A DNA stretch of 64,000 bases. Origin: Bacteroidota bacterium (lineage in GTDB: Bacteria; Bacteroidota; Bacteroidia; Bacteroidales; JAADJA01). Under the pieces are notes generated by a model. That model made no database searches, was not told the DNA's origin, and saw nothing but the letters and a program-made list of their open reading frames with translations. The translations under genes and the position numbers were made by a program. This document shows, one piece after another, positions 1 through 8,468 of the stretch (position 1 is the stretch's first letter; each line of letters opens with the position of its first letter). The stretch lies in assembly GCA_020444515.1 (NCBI GenBank), contig JAHLKX010000001.1:806001-870000 (forward strand), given 5' to 3'.

Positions 1-1451
1 TCATTCACCACAAAAATACTGTAGGGAGAGATATCAAAAATGCTTCTCAGTTTACCTTCATTTTCTGTGAGGGCTTTATTGATTTTCTGAATGATCTCCT
101 GCGATCTGAGGATTTCATCGTTTTGTTCCTGTAACAATTTATTGGCTTTCGCTTTTTGCCGGAAAAGACGAAATATGATAGCAGCAAAGATCAGTGTACC
201 GATAAGACCTGCAATAATGCTATAGATAGCCAGATTACGGCGACGCAATTCTGATTCCTTTTTTTCGAGTTCCAATTTTGTCTTGGCGATCTGTTCCTGC
301 TGTTTTTCAATTTCATTCTTGGTCAAAATTTCCTCTATTTTACTACTATGGAGCATAATTTGAAGTGAGTCGTCATATTGATTATAGAGGATATAACTCT
401 GATGCGCATGTTTATACCAGCCTAATTTTTCATATGCGACCGAGAAATTTCGATAAATATCGCGCAAAATCCTGATTTGATTATTTTTATCAGCAAATCG
501 CAATGCCTCATTCAAATAAGAAAGAGCATGGGTATAGTCCCCCAGTTCAATGTATACCTGAGCGATATTGTTATAGGTATTGCTGTTATCAATTCCAAGG
601 GTTTCATAAGTTTCAATGGCCCGGTTGTAATAGTTTAAGGCCTCAGAATAATTACCCAATAAAAAATAACTTTTCCCAAGATTGTGATAACTGTCGGCCA
701 TTCCTTTGTAATTATTCACCCTCAAACCTACATCTAAGGATTGATTAAAGTAATCGATGGCTTTTTCCTGATCCCCCACTTCCTGGTTGATCATGCCAAG
801 GTTATTTAAAATTCCTGCCACATTCGTTTGCTGGTTCAGTTCTCTGGAGATTTTTAATGCATTTTGGAAATACTCATAGGATTTAACATATTCTTTCAGG
901 TCGAGGTATATGCTACCGATGTTGTTATAAGAATTTGCAATTCCAACCGAATCATTCATCTGAAGTTTGCACTCGAGCGACTTCAAATGATAATCGATGG
1001 ATTTCTGATAGTCGCCCAGGTTATGATATATGATCCCCAGATTATTCCAGACTTTGGCCAGACCAAATGAATCCCTGGCCAGGCTGTACTGCGCCAGGCT
1101 AGAATCATAAAAACTGATCACATTGTTGAGATTCCCTTTGTACATGGAAATATTGCCCAACAATTTATAGGCCTCACCAATTTTCTTGTTATCCTTTAGT
1201 TCTTTCGAACTGATCAACGCCAGACGTGCATATTCCCGTGATGAATCCATGGAAATGGATAAATATATCCGTGAAAGGCTGAATAAGACATCCACTCTTT
1301 GCTCCAAACCAGCATTGGGAAGAACTTTAAGTAAACTGTCAATTTCTTCCTGTTTCGAATTTACTGCCGGATTGCGTGCAAGGGCGCTTCCTGCCATCAC
1401 AAATAGCATTAGAAACAAAAGGAGCCGGTAACGAAAACAGGGTAGTTTCAA
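1..1451 (-). CDS. TPR-repeat sensor protein with PAS domain, probable histidine kinase (partial, cut by left edge)
   Basis: The frame stays open from a TTG start at 1451 to the window edge (about 483 codons). The N-terminus is a signal peptide (basic, then a leucine-rich stretch ending GSALA). It is followed by about seven tetratricopeptide units whose cores read like NNLGIIYHNLGDYQKSIDY. Then come a coiled coil rich in E, K and Q, one membrane helix (about residues 408-430), a second short coiled coil, and the start of a PAS domain (KLRSIFDISPYSIFVV) that is cut off. This order (periplasmic TPR sensor, membrane helix, PAS) is typical of Bacteroidota sensor kinases, so a kinase domain beyond the edge is inferred, not seen. 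TTG is chosen because it gives a complete signal peptide and lies about 12 bases after GAGGAT; an ATG at 1409 would shorten the signal peptide. It starts 3 bases after the stop of the upstream hybrid kinase, so the two are probably co-transcribed. Confidence 0.82.
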   Translation of the reverse strand, partial: MKLPCFRYRLLLFLMLFVMAGSALARNPAVNSKQEEIDSLLKVLPNAGLEQRVDVLFSLSRIYLSISMDSSREYARLALISSKELKDNKKIGEAYKLLGNISMYKGNLNNVISFYDSSLAQYSLARDSFGLAKVWNNLGIIYHNLGDYQKSIDYHLKSLECKLQMNDSVGIANSYNNIGSIYLDLKEYVKSYEYFQNALKISRELNQQTNVAGILNNLGMINQEVGDQEKAIDYFNQSLDVGLRVNNYKGMADSYHNLGKSYFLLGNYSEALNYYNRAIETYETLGIDNSNTYNNIAQVYIELGDYTHALSYLNEALRFADKNNQIRILRDIYRNFSVAYEKLGWYKHAHQSYILYNQYDDSLQIMLHSSKIEEILTKNEIEKQQEQIAKTKLELEKKESELRRRNLAIYSIIAGLIGTLIFAAIIFRLFRQKAKANKLLQEQNDEILRSQEIIQKINKALTENEGKLRSIFDISPYSIFVVN

Positions 1452-1454
1452 AAT

Positions 1455-4400
1455 TTATTGATCCTCATTTTTTTGAAAGTAGACTTCCAGTTTATTTAAC
1501 AGATCCCTGGGATTAAACGGTTTTGATATATGGGCATTGCATCCTGCATCCAGACTTTTTTCTATATCATCTGACATCGCATAAGCCGTCAACGATACAA
1601 TGGGTAGGGTTGTATTCATTTTCCTGATTTCGCGGGTAGCTTCATATCCATTCATGACAGGCATTCGGATATCCATGAGTACCAGGTCGACCTGTTGATT
1701 TGTATTGATCATGTCGACCGCTTCTTTTCCATTTACAGCCCTCACTATTTTTGCATTTGTTTTAAACAATGTTGCGCTGATCAGTTCAAAGTTCGAAACT
1801 TCATCTTCAGCAACCAGAATAACTTTTCCGGACCAATCATGTTTATCGGATCGGGGGATAAAAGGTTTCATAAATCCCTCAACATTTACCGCTTCATAAG
1901 GAAGGGTAAAATAAAATGTACTTCCTTCATGCAATACCGACTCGACCCACATATTTCCACCAAGGATCTCCACGAGCCTTCTCGAAATGGTCAGACCCAG
2001 TCCTGTTCCTCCATATTCTTTGGTACTGGATTCCTGAGCCTGTCGAAATCGTTCAAAAATGAGAGACAATTTATCCGCTTCCAAACCGATACCTGTATCT
2101 TTTACAAAGAATGTAATGGTTTTTTCTTTTTCATCAATGCTATAGCCCAGATCAATAAACCCCTCTTCCGTAAATTTGAATGCATTTCCTACCAGGTTAT
2201 TCATGATTTGCTTGAACCGAAGTGGATCGGTCTGGATGGCAAAACGTGTATCAGGGACTAATTTCTGTGTACGAATGGTAATTTTTTTCTGTGGGTATTT
2301 ATTGAGTTTTGCTGTAAACTGAGCTTTAATTTCATCCATGATCATATTTACCTGGCATGCCCCTTTTACAACTTTGATCTGTCCTGCTTCAATTTTGGCT
2401 ACGTCAATAATGTCTTCGATGAGATGCAACAAAACCTTACTGTTTTCTCCGATGAGTTGAACAAACTCCTTACGGTTATCACCCGTCAGATCAGGATCGT
2501 TGAGTAACTCACTGAATCCGATGATGGCATTCATGGGGGTTCGGATTTCATGAGACATATTGGCCAAAAAAGCTGTTTTAAGCCGATCTGCTTCTTCCGC
2601 TTTATTTTTTGCTTTTTTCAGCTCCTGTTCAACCTGTATCCGTTCAGTAATATCAATGGATACACCCAATAGTGCAATACCCTGGTACACCTCTGATTTC
2701 AGGGGAAGCTTCACAGTTTTAAGCACATGGGTGTGCCCTTCTGCATCAGTAAATGGTTCCTCCTCCAGAATTTTCGTGGAACCCGTTTCGATAACCTCCA
2801 GGTCATCACGCATGTATTTATCAATTTCAGCAGCATTATGATGCAGTTCCGATTGCAGGAATCCTTCAACCTGATCGACCCGTTTGCCATATGCAGAAGC
2901 CATGGCTTTATTGGCCAGGATAAATCTTTGATCCCTATCCTTGGCATATATCATGACAGGCACGTTATCAATGATCTGCCGGAGTGTAAATTCATTTTCC
3001 CGCAATGCATCATCGGCCTTCTTTTGATTGATGGAGATACTGATCTGTATCGAAACAAAATTCAGCAGTTCCAGGTCATGTTCCGTGAAAGCATTTTCAT
3101 CCTTATAATTTTGCACAACGATGGCACCAATGGTTTCTCCTTTAACGATCATCGGAACACCCAGCCAAACCTTAGCCATGGAACCCATCAACTCAACCTC
3201 ACCCTTTGTAGCCAGATCCTGAATATCCGCTTGTCTTAACAATATCGGTGCATTTTTTCGGATGAGGTAATAGGTCAACGATTTGCCTGCCGGTATGCGT
3301 TTAAAGCGATCCTTTTCATCCACAAAATAAGGCAATGCAATTTCCTGAGAATTTTTATCATAAAGCGCAATGAACATGTTGGTGGTATCGATCACTTCGC
3401 TGAGTTCCATGCGGATTATGGTTATCAACTCACTCATATCTTTTGTGGTTGAGACGGCATTCCCAATGCGATATACCATATTTTTGATCTTCTCTTCTTT
3501 TTCGCGCTCCACTTCCATTCTTTTAGCGAATGTTACATTTCGCGCGCTGCCCACTGTTCCGATCATTCGGCCCTGGTGATCCAGCAAGGGAGATTTATGA
3601 ATATCCAGATACAGAAATTCACCATTGACATTGCCATATTCATCAAATTGCTGAGGTTGGCGGGTTTGCATAACAATATCATCGGTATCATCACTGCTGT
3701 CGCCAAAAGTATACCATTCCGGATCATCCGGATGAAGTTTCCGTGCCCTTTCGGCAAAATAAAAATCCGTTTTCCCGACTGGATCTTCTGTATCGTCGGC
3801 CATCAACAAAGATTCACATAAAGCTTTATTGGCAAAAATGTATCTTTTATCCAGATCTTTGGCCCAAATCATATCCTGTGTATTATCGGCCATCAAACGG
3901 AAAAATGAATAAAGCGACTTGTATTTTTCCTCACTCAGTTTGATCTCTTCCAATACTTGTTTACGATTGGTAATATCATTTCCAAGCCCTAAAACCACCC
4001 AACTATTTTGCAAGAACAGGCGGGTGGTGTAAATCTCCATCCATCGCTCATCACCCGCTTTTGTGATAATTTTAAATTCATAACGCTTTGGTGCTTTTTT
4101 GCCCTCCAATCGATTGATGCCCCTCTCCTTTACAACCTCCCGAAAATCAGGATGAACAATATCGTAAAACTTCATGCTGAGCAATTCATCTTCTGAGTAG
4201 CCTGTAATTTCTATCACAGCAGGATTGACATATGTAAAGCGACTTTCGCAATTGAACATGTACAGGGTGCTTTTTAAGTTATCGGAAATTGCCCTGAACA
4301 TGCCATCATTGTCACGCAATTGCTCGAGTACTGCTTTTCTCTCCGAAATATCATATATAAAACCATCGAATGTAATCGTGCCCGAATGGGCCCGTTGCAC

Positions 4401-5156
4401 GGAACTGACACTTAACATGCACCAAATTGATTCCGATCGATTTGTTTTAAGCAAAACCTCCATTTCTCGGATCAGCCTATCCTCTTCAACAGATTTTCTA
4501 ATTCGTTCTAACTGATCTTTATGGTCTACCAGTTCATACAGATTTGTTTCCTGGAGTTTTCCAACCGGGTTCAGGCCCAACATTCTGCGGGTCCATGGAT
4601 TGGCGTATAGCAATCGTCCCTGCTCATCCATCTGAAATAATCCGATGGGTACATTTTCCTGCAATTGTTTCAAGTTTCGCTGCCCATCAGCCAAACCTTC
4701 AATGATCTCCTCCACCTTGTCGATCCGGTGAAATATGATCATCAATTGACCCGGTCCTGTTTTAACCAACTGATAGAATCCCCGGCCATGGGGTAATGCA
4801 TGATGGTGATGATGAACCCAGGCTGTATGAATGCCCATAAAATTCTCATCTCTTTCGATCAATTCCACAATTTCAGGGGGAAATAGTTGATCAGGAGATA
4901 AATGTCTGATCTCATCTCCTAATTTTGATTCTATATTGTTTCTGATCAGTCGTGTAACCCGATAAGCATTGGAAAAGTCCGGTTTCTGTTCAAGCATTAT
5001 AATATCAGTCTCAAGGGCTCCCATGAGCTTTTGAAACCATTGGTCGACCTCACCTGAACCATTGCTTTTTTGAATGGGTGCATTTGGTTCAATGGTCACT
5101 TCTCCACTGGCATGTTTAAATTGGGATTTAGAATCCGAATTGTAATTTTGACCCAT
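1455..5156 (-). CDS. Multi-PAS/GAF hybrid sensor histidine kinase with receiver domain
   Basis: 1233 residues with no signal peptide or membrane helix, so probably a cytoplasmic sensor. Order: an N-terminal region of about 160 residues with a histidine cluster (H110, H115-H119, H123); PAS domains at about 163-285, 285-405 and 415-550; a GAF domain at about 560-710; a further PAS at about 715-845; HisKA with phospho-acceptor H869 in the H-box MSHEIRTPMNAIIGFSELL; HATPase_c with N-box NNLVGNAFKF, then DTGIGL and GGTGLGL; and a C-terminal receiver (about 1106-1228) with the ED acidic pair (VAEDE), phospho-acceptor D1162 (LVLMDIRMP), the T of LTAYA and the K of SKPF. It should autophosphorylate and pass phosphate to its own receiver. 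The stimulus is unknown. It is first in a minus-strand pair with the TPR/PAS sensor. Confidence 0.95.
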   Translation of the reverse strand: MGQNYNSDSKSQFKHASGEVTIEPNAPIQKSNGSGEVDQWFQKLMGALETDIIMLEQKPDFSNAYRVTRLIRNNIESKLGDEIRHLSPDQLFPPEIVELIERDENFMGIHTAWVHHHHHALPHGRGFYQLVKTGPGQLMIIFHRIDKVEEIIEGLADGQRNLKQLQENVPIGLFQMDEQGRLLYANPWTRRMLGLNPVGKLQETNLYELVDHKDQLERIRKSVEEDRLIREMEVLLKTNRSESIWCMLSVSSVQRAHSGTITFDGFIYDISERKAVLEQLRDNDGMFRAISDNLKSTLYMFNCESRFTYVNPAVIEITGYSEDELLSMKFYDIVHPDFREVVKERGINRLEGKKAPKRYEFKIITKAGDERWMEIYTTRLFLQNSWVVLGLGNDITNRKQVLEEIKLSEEKYKSLYSFFRLMADNTQDMIWAKDLDKRYIFANKALCESLLMADDTEDPVGKTDFYFAERARKLHPDDPEWYTFGDSSDDTDDIVMQTRQPQQFDEYGNVNGEFLYLDIHKSPLLDHQGRMIGTVGSARNVTFAKRMEVEREKEEKIKNMVYRIGNAVSTTKDMSELITIIRMELSEVIDTTNMFIALYDKNSQEIALPYFVDEKDRFKRIPAGKSLTYYLIRKNAPILLRQADIQDLATKGEVELMGSMAKVWLGVPMIVKGETIGAIVVQNYKDENAFTEHDLELLNFVSIQISISINQKKADDALRENEFTLRQIIDNVPVMIYAKDRDQRFILANKAMASAYGKRVDQVEGFLQSELHHNAAEIDKYMRDDLEVIETGSTKILEEEPFTDAEGHTHVLKTVKLPLKSEVYQGIALLGVSIDITERIQVEQELKKAKNKAEEADRLKTAFLANMSHEIRTPMNAIIGFSELLNDPDLTGDNRKEFVQLIGENSKVLLHLIEDIIDVAKIEAGQIKVVKGACQVNMIMDEIKAQFTAKLNKYPQKKITIRTQKLVPDTRFAIQTDPLRFKQIMNNLVGNAFKFTEEGFIDLGYSIDEKEKTITFFVKDTGIGLEADKLSLIFERFRQAQESSTKEYGGTGLGLTISRRLVEILGGNMWVESVLHEGSTFYFTLPYEAVNVEGFMKPFIPRSDKHDWSGKVILVAEDEVSNFELISATLFKTNAKIVRAVNGKEAVDMINTNQQVDLVLMDIRMPVMNGYEATREIRKMNTTLPIVSLTAYAMSDDIEKSLDAGCNAHISKPFNPRDLLNKLEVYFQKNEDQ

Positions 5157-5181
5157 AAATATCTGCCATTATTGCTTTTAA

Positions 5182-5189
5182 CAAATGTA
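5182..5189 (-). promoter_or_regulatory. Possible -7 box (TACATTTG) for the hybrid kinase
   Basis: Read on the minus strand, TACATTTG fits the Bacteroidota -7 consensus TAnnTTTG and lies 25 bases before the ATG at 5156. No TTG at the usual -33 distance is visible, so this is a weak call. Confidence 0.35.
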
Positions 5190-5253
5190 GGTATATTATT
5201 TAAATCGAATATGGATCAGGATACGTAAATAAAATGTTAAAGTTTTCAATGGA

Positions 5254-5289
5254 TTGCTATTATTCCTTCTTCTAAATTCCTTATTTTTG
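5254..5289 (+). promoter_or_regulatory. Putative Bacteroidota promoter for the IMPase operon
   Basis: TATTTTTG at 5282-5289 matches TAnnTTTG, with TTG at 5254-5256 upstream (25-base gap, slightly long). It leaves a 16-base gap before the ATG at 5306 and makes the TTG codon at 5297 an unlikely start. Confidence 0.45.
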
Positions 5290-5305
5290 ACCTAAATTGA
5301 AATCC

Positions 5306-6106
5306 ATGTTTCTGGAATTAATCACAAAGCAGGTTGCAAATTTAAGTCGGGCTGTTGGAAAGTACATCAAAAGTGAAAGTAAAAACATTCACCATAAACA
5401 CATCATTGATAAGGGGCTCAATGATTTTGTGACCGATGTGGATAAAAACTCTGAAAAGCGACTTGTTGCTGAATTGCATAAACTACTACCGGAGGCTGGA
5501 TTCATTGCTGAAGAAGGCGATCACTACTCCCGAAAAGATCGTTATAACTGGATTATTGACCCATTGGATGGCACTACCAATTATATTCATGGCGCGCAGC
5601 CGTATGCCATTAGTATCGGACTGATGGAAAAAAACAGGGTGATTACCGGCGTGGTTTATGAAATCAACCTGAATGAATGCTTTTATGCCTGGCATCAGGG
5701 CGGAGCTTTTCTGAACGGTCATCAGATCAGCGTATCCCACGCCGCCACGGTTAAAGATGCATTAATTGCAACCGGTTTTCCCTACTCCGATTTTTCGCAA
5801 CTGGAAAACTATTTGGATGCATTTAGCTATCTGATGAAGCACTCACATGGTCTCCGGCGCCTGGGTTCAGCAGCTACTGATCTGGCTTATGTTGCCTGTG
5901 GACGCTATGATGCATTTTTCGAATATGGGCTGCATCCCTGGGATGTAGCAGCAGGTAGCATCATTGTAGAAGAAGCCGGGGGAAAGGTCAGTGATTTTAA
6001 CGGCGCAGATGCATTTGTTTTCGGCAGTGAAATTGTTGCTGGAAATAGCTTATTAGCTGAAGAGTTCCTGGGAATAATCAGGGACAAATTCAGCAAGAAA
6101 ACATAA
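5306..6106 (+). CDS. Inositol monophosphatase family protein
   Basis: About 266 residues, the usual length of the IMPase/SuhB family. These are Mg2+-dependent sugar-phosphate phosphatases acting on myo-inositol-1-phosphate or related phosphates in the cytoplasm. The metal-binding motifs are present: the glutamate of IAEEGD, DPLDGTTNYIHG at about residues 88-99, and the C-terminal WDVAAGSIIVEEAGG. An in-frame TTG at 5297 would add three residues; ATG 5306 is preferred because of the close promoter-like box. It leads a plus-strand cluster (DUF2061 gene 21 bases downstream, then the NfeD and macrodomain genes). The true substrate cannot be told from sequence. Confidence 0.93.
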   Translation: MFLELITKQVANLSRAVGKYIKSESKNIHHKHIIDKGLNDFVTDVDKNSEKRLVAELHKLLPEAGFIAEEGDHYSRKDRYNWIIDPLDGTTNYIHGAQPYAISIGLMEKNRVITGVVYEINLNECFYAWHQGGAFLNGHQISVSHAATVKDALIATGFPYSDFSQLENYLDAFSYLMKHSHGLRRLGSAATDLAYVACGRYDAFFEYGLHPWDVAAGSIIVEEAGGKVSDFNGADAFVFGSEIVAGNSLLAEEFLGIIRDKFSKKT

Positions 6107-6127
6107 AGTGAGACAAAAATAGTCTGT

Positions 6128-6478
6128 ATGCATAAAAAAACAGATCTGCAAAAAGGGAAGGATGAAAATGAAGTAACCATCGTCAAGGATACACCGGGAA
6201 GAAGCCTGGCCAAAGCCATTAGCTGGAGACTGGTCGCCTCATTAACCACTTTTCTGATCACCTTTGTCATTTTCAGACAAAAAATCAGTGGCCCCTATAA
6301 ACAGATTTTAGAAGCATCAACACTGGTCATGATATTTGATGTGGTCATCAAAATTGTAATTTATTATTTTCACGAACGTTTATGGACCAATATATCCTGG
6401 GGAAAATACATGCAGCGCAGATTCTGGAAAAGGAGAGCCTGGAAAAAACTTTACCGGAAGATGCATGCTTCGGATTAA
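6128..6478 (+). CDS. DUF2061 family small membrane protein
   Basis: 116 residues. The core SLAKAISWRLVASLTTFLIT is the hallmark of DUF2061, followed by a second hydrophobic helix (ASTLVMIFDVVIKIVIYYFHERLW) and a strongly basic tail (QRRFWKRRAWKKLYRK). Two membrane helices are expected in the inner membrane. In other bacteria the family is sometimes fused to or placed beside sulfate-assimilation enzymes, but nothing here supports a specific role. It lies 21 bases after the IMPase gene and 28 bases before the NfeD start chosen here. Confidence 0.88.
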   Translation: MHKKTDLQKGKDENEVTIVKDTPGRSLAKAISWRLVASLTTFLITFVIFRQKISGPYKQILEASTLVMIFDVVIKIVIYYFHERLWTNISWGKYMQRRFWKRRAWKKLYRKMHASD

Positions 6479-6506
6479 TAAAAGAACTTACTTCATACCT
6501 AACATA

Positions 6507-7880
6507 ATGAATCATCGCATCAAATTATTAGCAGTTTTACTAACGGTTGTTATCAATTCTGCGCTGGTTGCTTCGGAAAACGATAGCACACTGCTCATTT
6601 ATAAATTCGACATCAAAGAACAAATTGCACCTCCTGTTCAACGCAAAACCCATGATGCCTTCCAGGAGGCCCGTGAATTGGGCGCAGACCTTATTCTCAT
6701 CCATATGAATACCTATGGGGGTATGCTGGACGCTGCAGATAGCATACGGACCATGATCCTTCGTTCAACCATTCCTGTTTATGTTTTTATTGATAACAAT
6801 GCTGCATCAGCCGGTGCCCTCATCTCCATTGCCTGCGACAGTATTTACATGACCTCGGGATCCAATATCGGAGCAGCTACAGTTGTGGATCAATCTGGTA
6901 AACCCCTGCCCGATAAATATCAATCATATATGCGATCAATGATGCGATCGACAGCTGAATCCAAAGGTCGCGATCCTGACATCGCACAGGCCATGGTTGA
7001 TCCAAGAATATACATTGAAGGGGTAATCGACACCGGACAGGTACTTACTTTCACTGCCAAAGAAGCCATGAAATTTAATTTTTGCGAAGGCATTGCAGAA
7101 ACGATTCCTGAAATGCTAAAAGTTGCTAAAGTTGAAAACTACTCAATTGTAGAACAATCATTCAGCTGGTCGGATAAAATTATTCACTTCCTTATCAATC
7201 CATTTGTGAGTGGTATTCTGATCATGATCATCATCGGTGGGATCTATTTTGAGCTCCAATCTCCTGGAATTGGCTTCCCAATTGCGGCTTCTTTTGTTGC
7301 CGCGCTTTTATATTTTGCACCCCTCTATCTTGAAGGACTGGCAGAGCACTGGGAAATTATTCTATTTGTTATTGGGGTGGTCTTAATTGCCATTGAAATT
7401 TTTGTAGCACCTGGTTTTGGTGTGCCAGGCATCCTGGGGATTATATTTATTATGGCCGGATTAACCCTTAGCATGACCGGCAATATGGGTCTTGATTTTA
7501 CCGGTATAGAGCTGACAGGGGTTATCAAGTCATTTTTCATCGTAGTCATCGCCATGTTCCTTTCGTTGGTGTTATCATTTTATTTCAGTAAAAAGATCTT
7601 TACCACCACCATCTTCGGTCACCTGGCACTGGATTCGGAACAACACAAAGAGGATGGTTTTACATCATCGGACAATTCATATAAGAGCATGGTAGGAAAA
7701 ACAGGTGAAGCTTTCACTGTATTGAGACCTGCCGGTAAGGTAAAGATTGGTGACGATATTTTTGATGCAACGGCCGAAGCGGGTTTTATCGACAAGGGTG
7801 ATAAAATACGTGTAACGGGTTATCAAACCTCTCAATTGTTTGTCATTGAAATACCTGATATTGAAGGAGGTTCAGTATGA
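6507..7880 (+). CDS. NfeD family membrane-bound ClpP-class serine protease
   Basis: 457 residues from ATG 6507. A signal peptide (MNHRIKLLAVLLTVVINSALVAS) is followed by a ClpP/crotonase-fold protease domain with LIHMNTYGGMLDAA and the nucleophile motif NNAASAGALIS (S101). K137 is a candidate for the catalytic lysine of the Ser-Lys dyad of this family. Then come four or five membrane helices (about residues 230-375) and a C-terminal OB-fold NfeD domain (GKTGEAFTVLRPAGKVKIGD). This matches the long NfeD1b type, thought to act with stomatin/SPFH proteins in membrane quality control; no stomatin gene is adjacent. A longer start at 6465 overlaps the previous gene and spoils the signal peptide. 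Its stop overlaps the next gene by four bases. Confidence 0.93.
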   Translation: MNHRIKLLAVLLTVVINSALVASENDSTLLIYKFDIKEQIAPPVQRKTHDAFQEARELGADLILIHMNTYGGMLDAADSIRTMILRSTIPVYVFIDNNAASAGALISIACDSIYMTSGSNIGAATVVDQSGKPLPDKYQSYMRSMMRSTAESKGRDPDIAQAMVDPRIYIEGVIDTGQVLTFTAKEAMKFNFCEGIAETIPEMLKVAKVENYSIVEQSFSWSDKIIHFLINPFVSGILIMIIIGGIYFELQSPGIGFPIAASFVAALLYFAPLYLEGLAEHWEIILFVIGVVLIAIEIFVAPGFGVPGILGIIFIMAGLTLSMTGNMGLDFTGIELTGVIKSFFIVVIAMFLSLVLSFYFSKKIFTTTIFGHLALDSEQHKEDGFTSSDNSYKSMVGKTGEAFTVLRPAGKVKIGDDIFDATAEAGFIDKGDKIRVTGYQTSQLFVIEIPDIEGGSV

Positions 7881-8386
7881 AAATGGAGCTTCTAAAAGGG
7901 GACCTGACAAAAATAGATTGTGATGCCATTGTGAATGCGGCCAATGAGTCGCTTCTTGGAGGAGGAGGTGTAGATGGTGCCATTCATCGGGCCGCCGGGC
8001 CACAATTACTCGAAGCCTGTAAGAAACTCAACGGCTGTCCGACAGGCGATGCAAAAATCACTCCCGGATTTAACCTTCCTGCCCGGTTTGTGATCCATAC
8101 GGTGGGGCCAGTTTGGAAAGGAGGCATTAACAATGAGGAAGATCTGCTCCGTTCATGCTACCAAAGGAGCCTGGAACTGGCGAATGAAAACAATTTCTAT
8201 TCGATTGCTTTCCCCAATATAAGTGCAGGTGTATATCATTTCCCTAAGGAAAAAGCCGCGCAAATAGCCATCGAAACTGTTCAGGCCTTTGGATGGAAAC
8301 ATGAACTGCCAAAAAAAGTTATGTTTGTTTGTTTTGATCAGGAAAATTACGACCTCTACAAAACCAAATTGAACCTTATCCGGTAA
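7877..8386 (+). CDS. Macrodomain protein, O-acetyl-ADP-ribose deacetylase type
   Basis: 169 residues, a single macrodomain. The MacroD/YmdB signatures are present: GDLTKIDCDAIVNAANESLLGGGGVDGAIHRAAG at the N-terminus, HTVGPVW in the middle, and NISAGVYHFPKEKAA for the second ADP-ribose loop. Enzymes of this type hydrolyse O-acetyl-ADP-ribose or remove mono-ADP-ribose from proteins or nucleic acid in the cytoplasm. The start overlaps the NfeD stop (ATGA), so the two are translationally coupled. Functional partners are unknown. Confidence 0.94.
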   Translation: MKMELLKGDLTKIDCDAIVNAANESLLGGGGVDGAIHRAAGPQLLEACKKLNGCPTGDAKITPGFNLPARFVIHTVGPVWKGGINNEEDLLRSCYQRSLELANENNFYSIAFPNISAGVYHFPKEKAAQIAIETVQAFGWKHELPKKVMFVCFDQENYDLYKTKLNLIR

Positions 8387-8442
8387 TTTATTTTTGATTT
8401 GTTCTAAATTATAAATCCTCATTTTTTCAATCCACCTTTTTT

Positions 8443-8450
8443 TACTTTTG
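8443..8450 (+). promoter_or_regulatory. Putative -7 box (TACTTTTG) before the DUF5916 gene
   Basis: Exact match to TAnnTTTG, 18 bases before ATG 8469. No clear TTG at -33 is visible (nearest TTTG is about 41 bases upstream). Confidence 0.45.
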
Positions 8451-8468
8451 CCCTGTCAATAAAGGAAG

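Noticed and set aside
1695..2261. 188-residue frame opposite the hybrid kinase
   Set aside because: Antisense to conserved kinase and receiver motifs.
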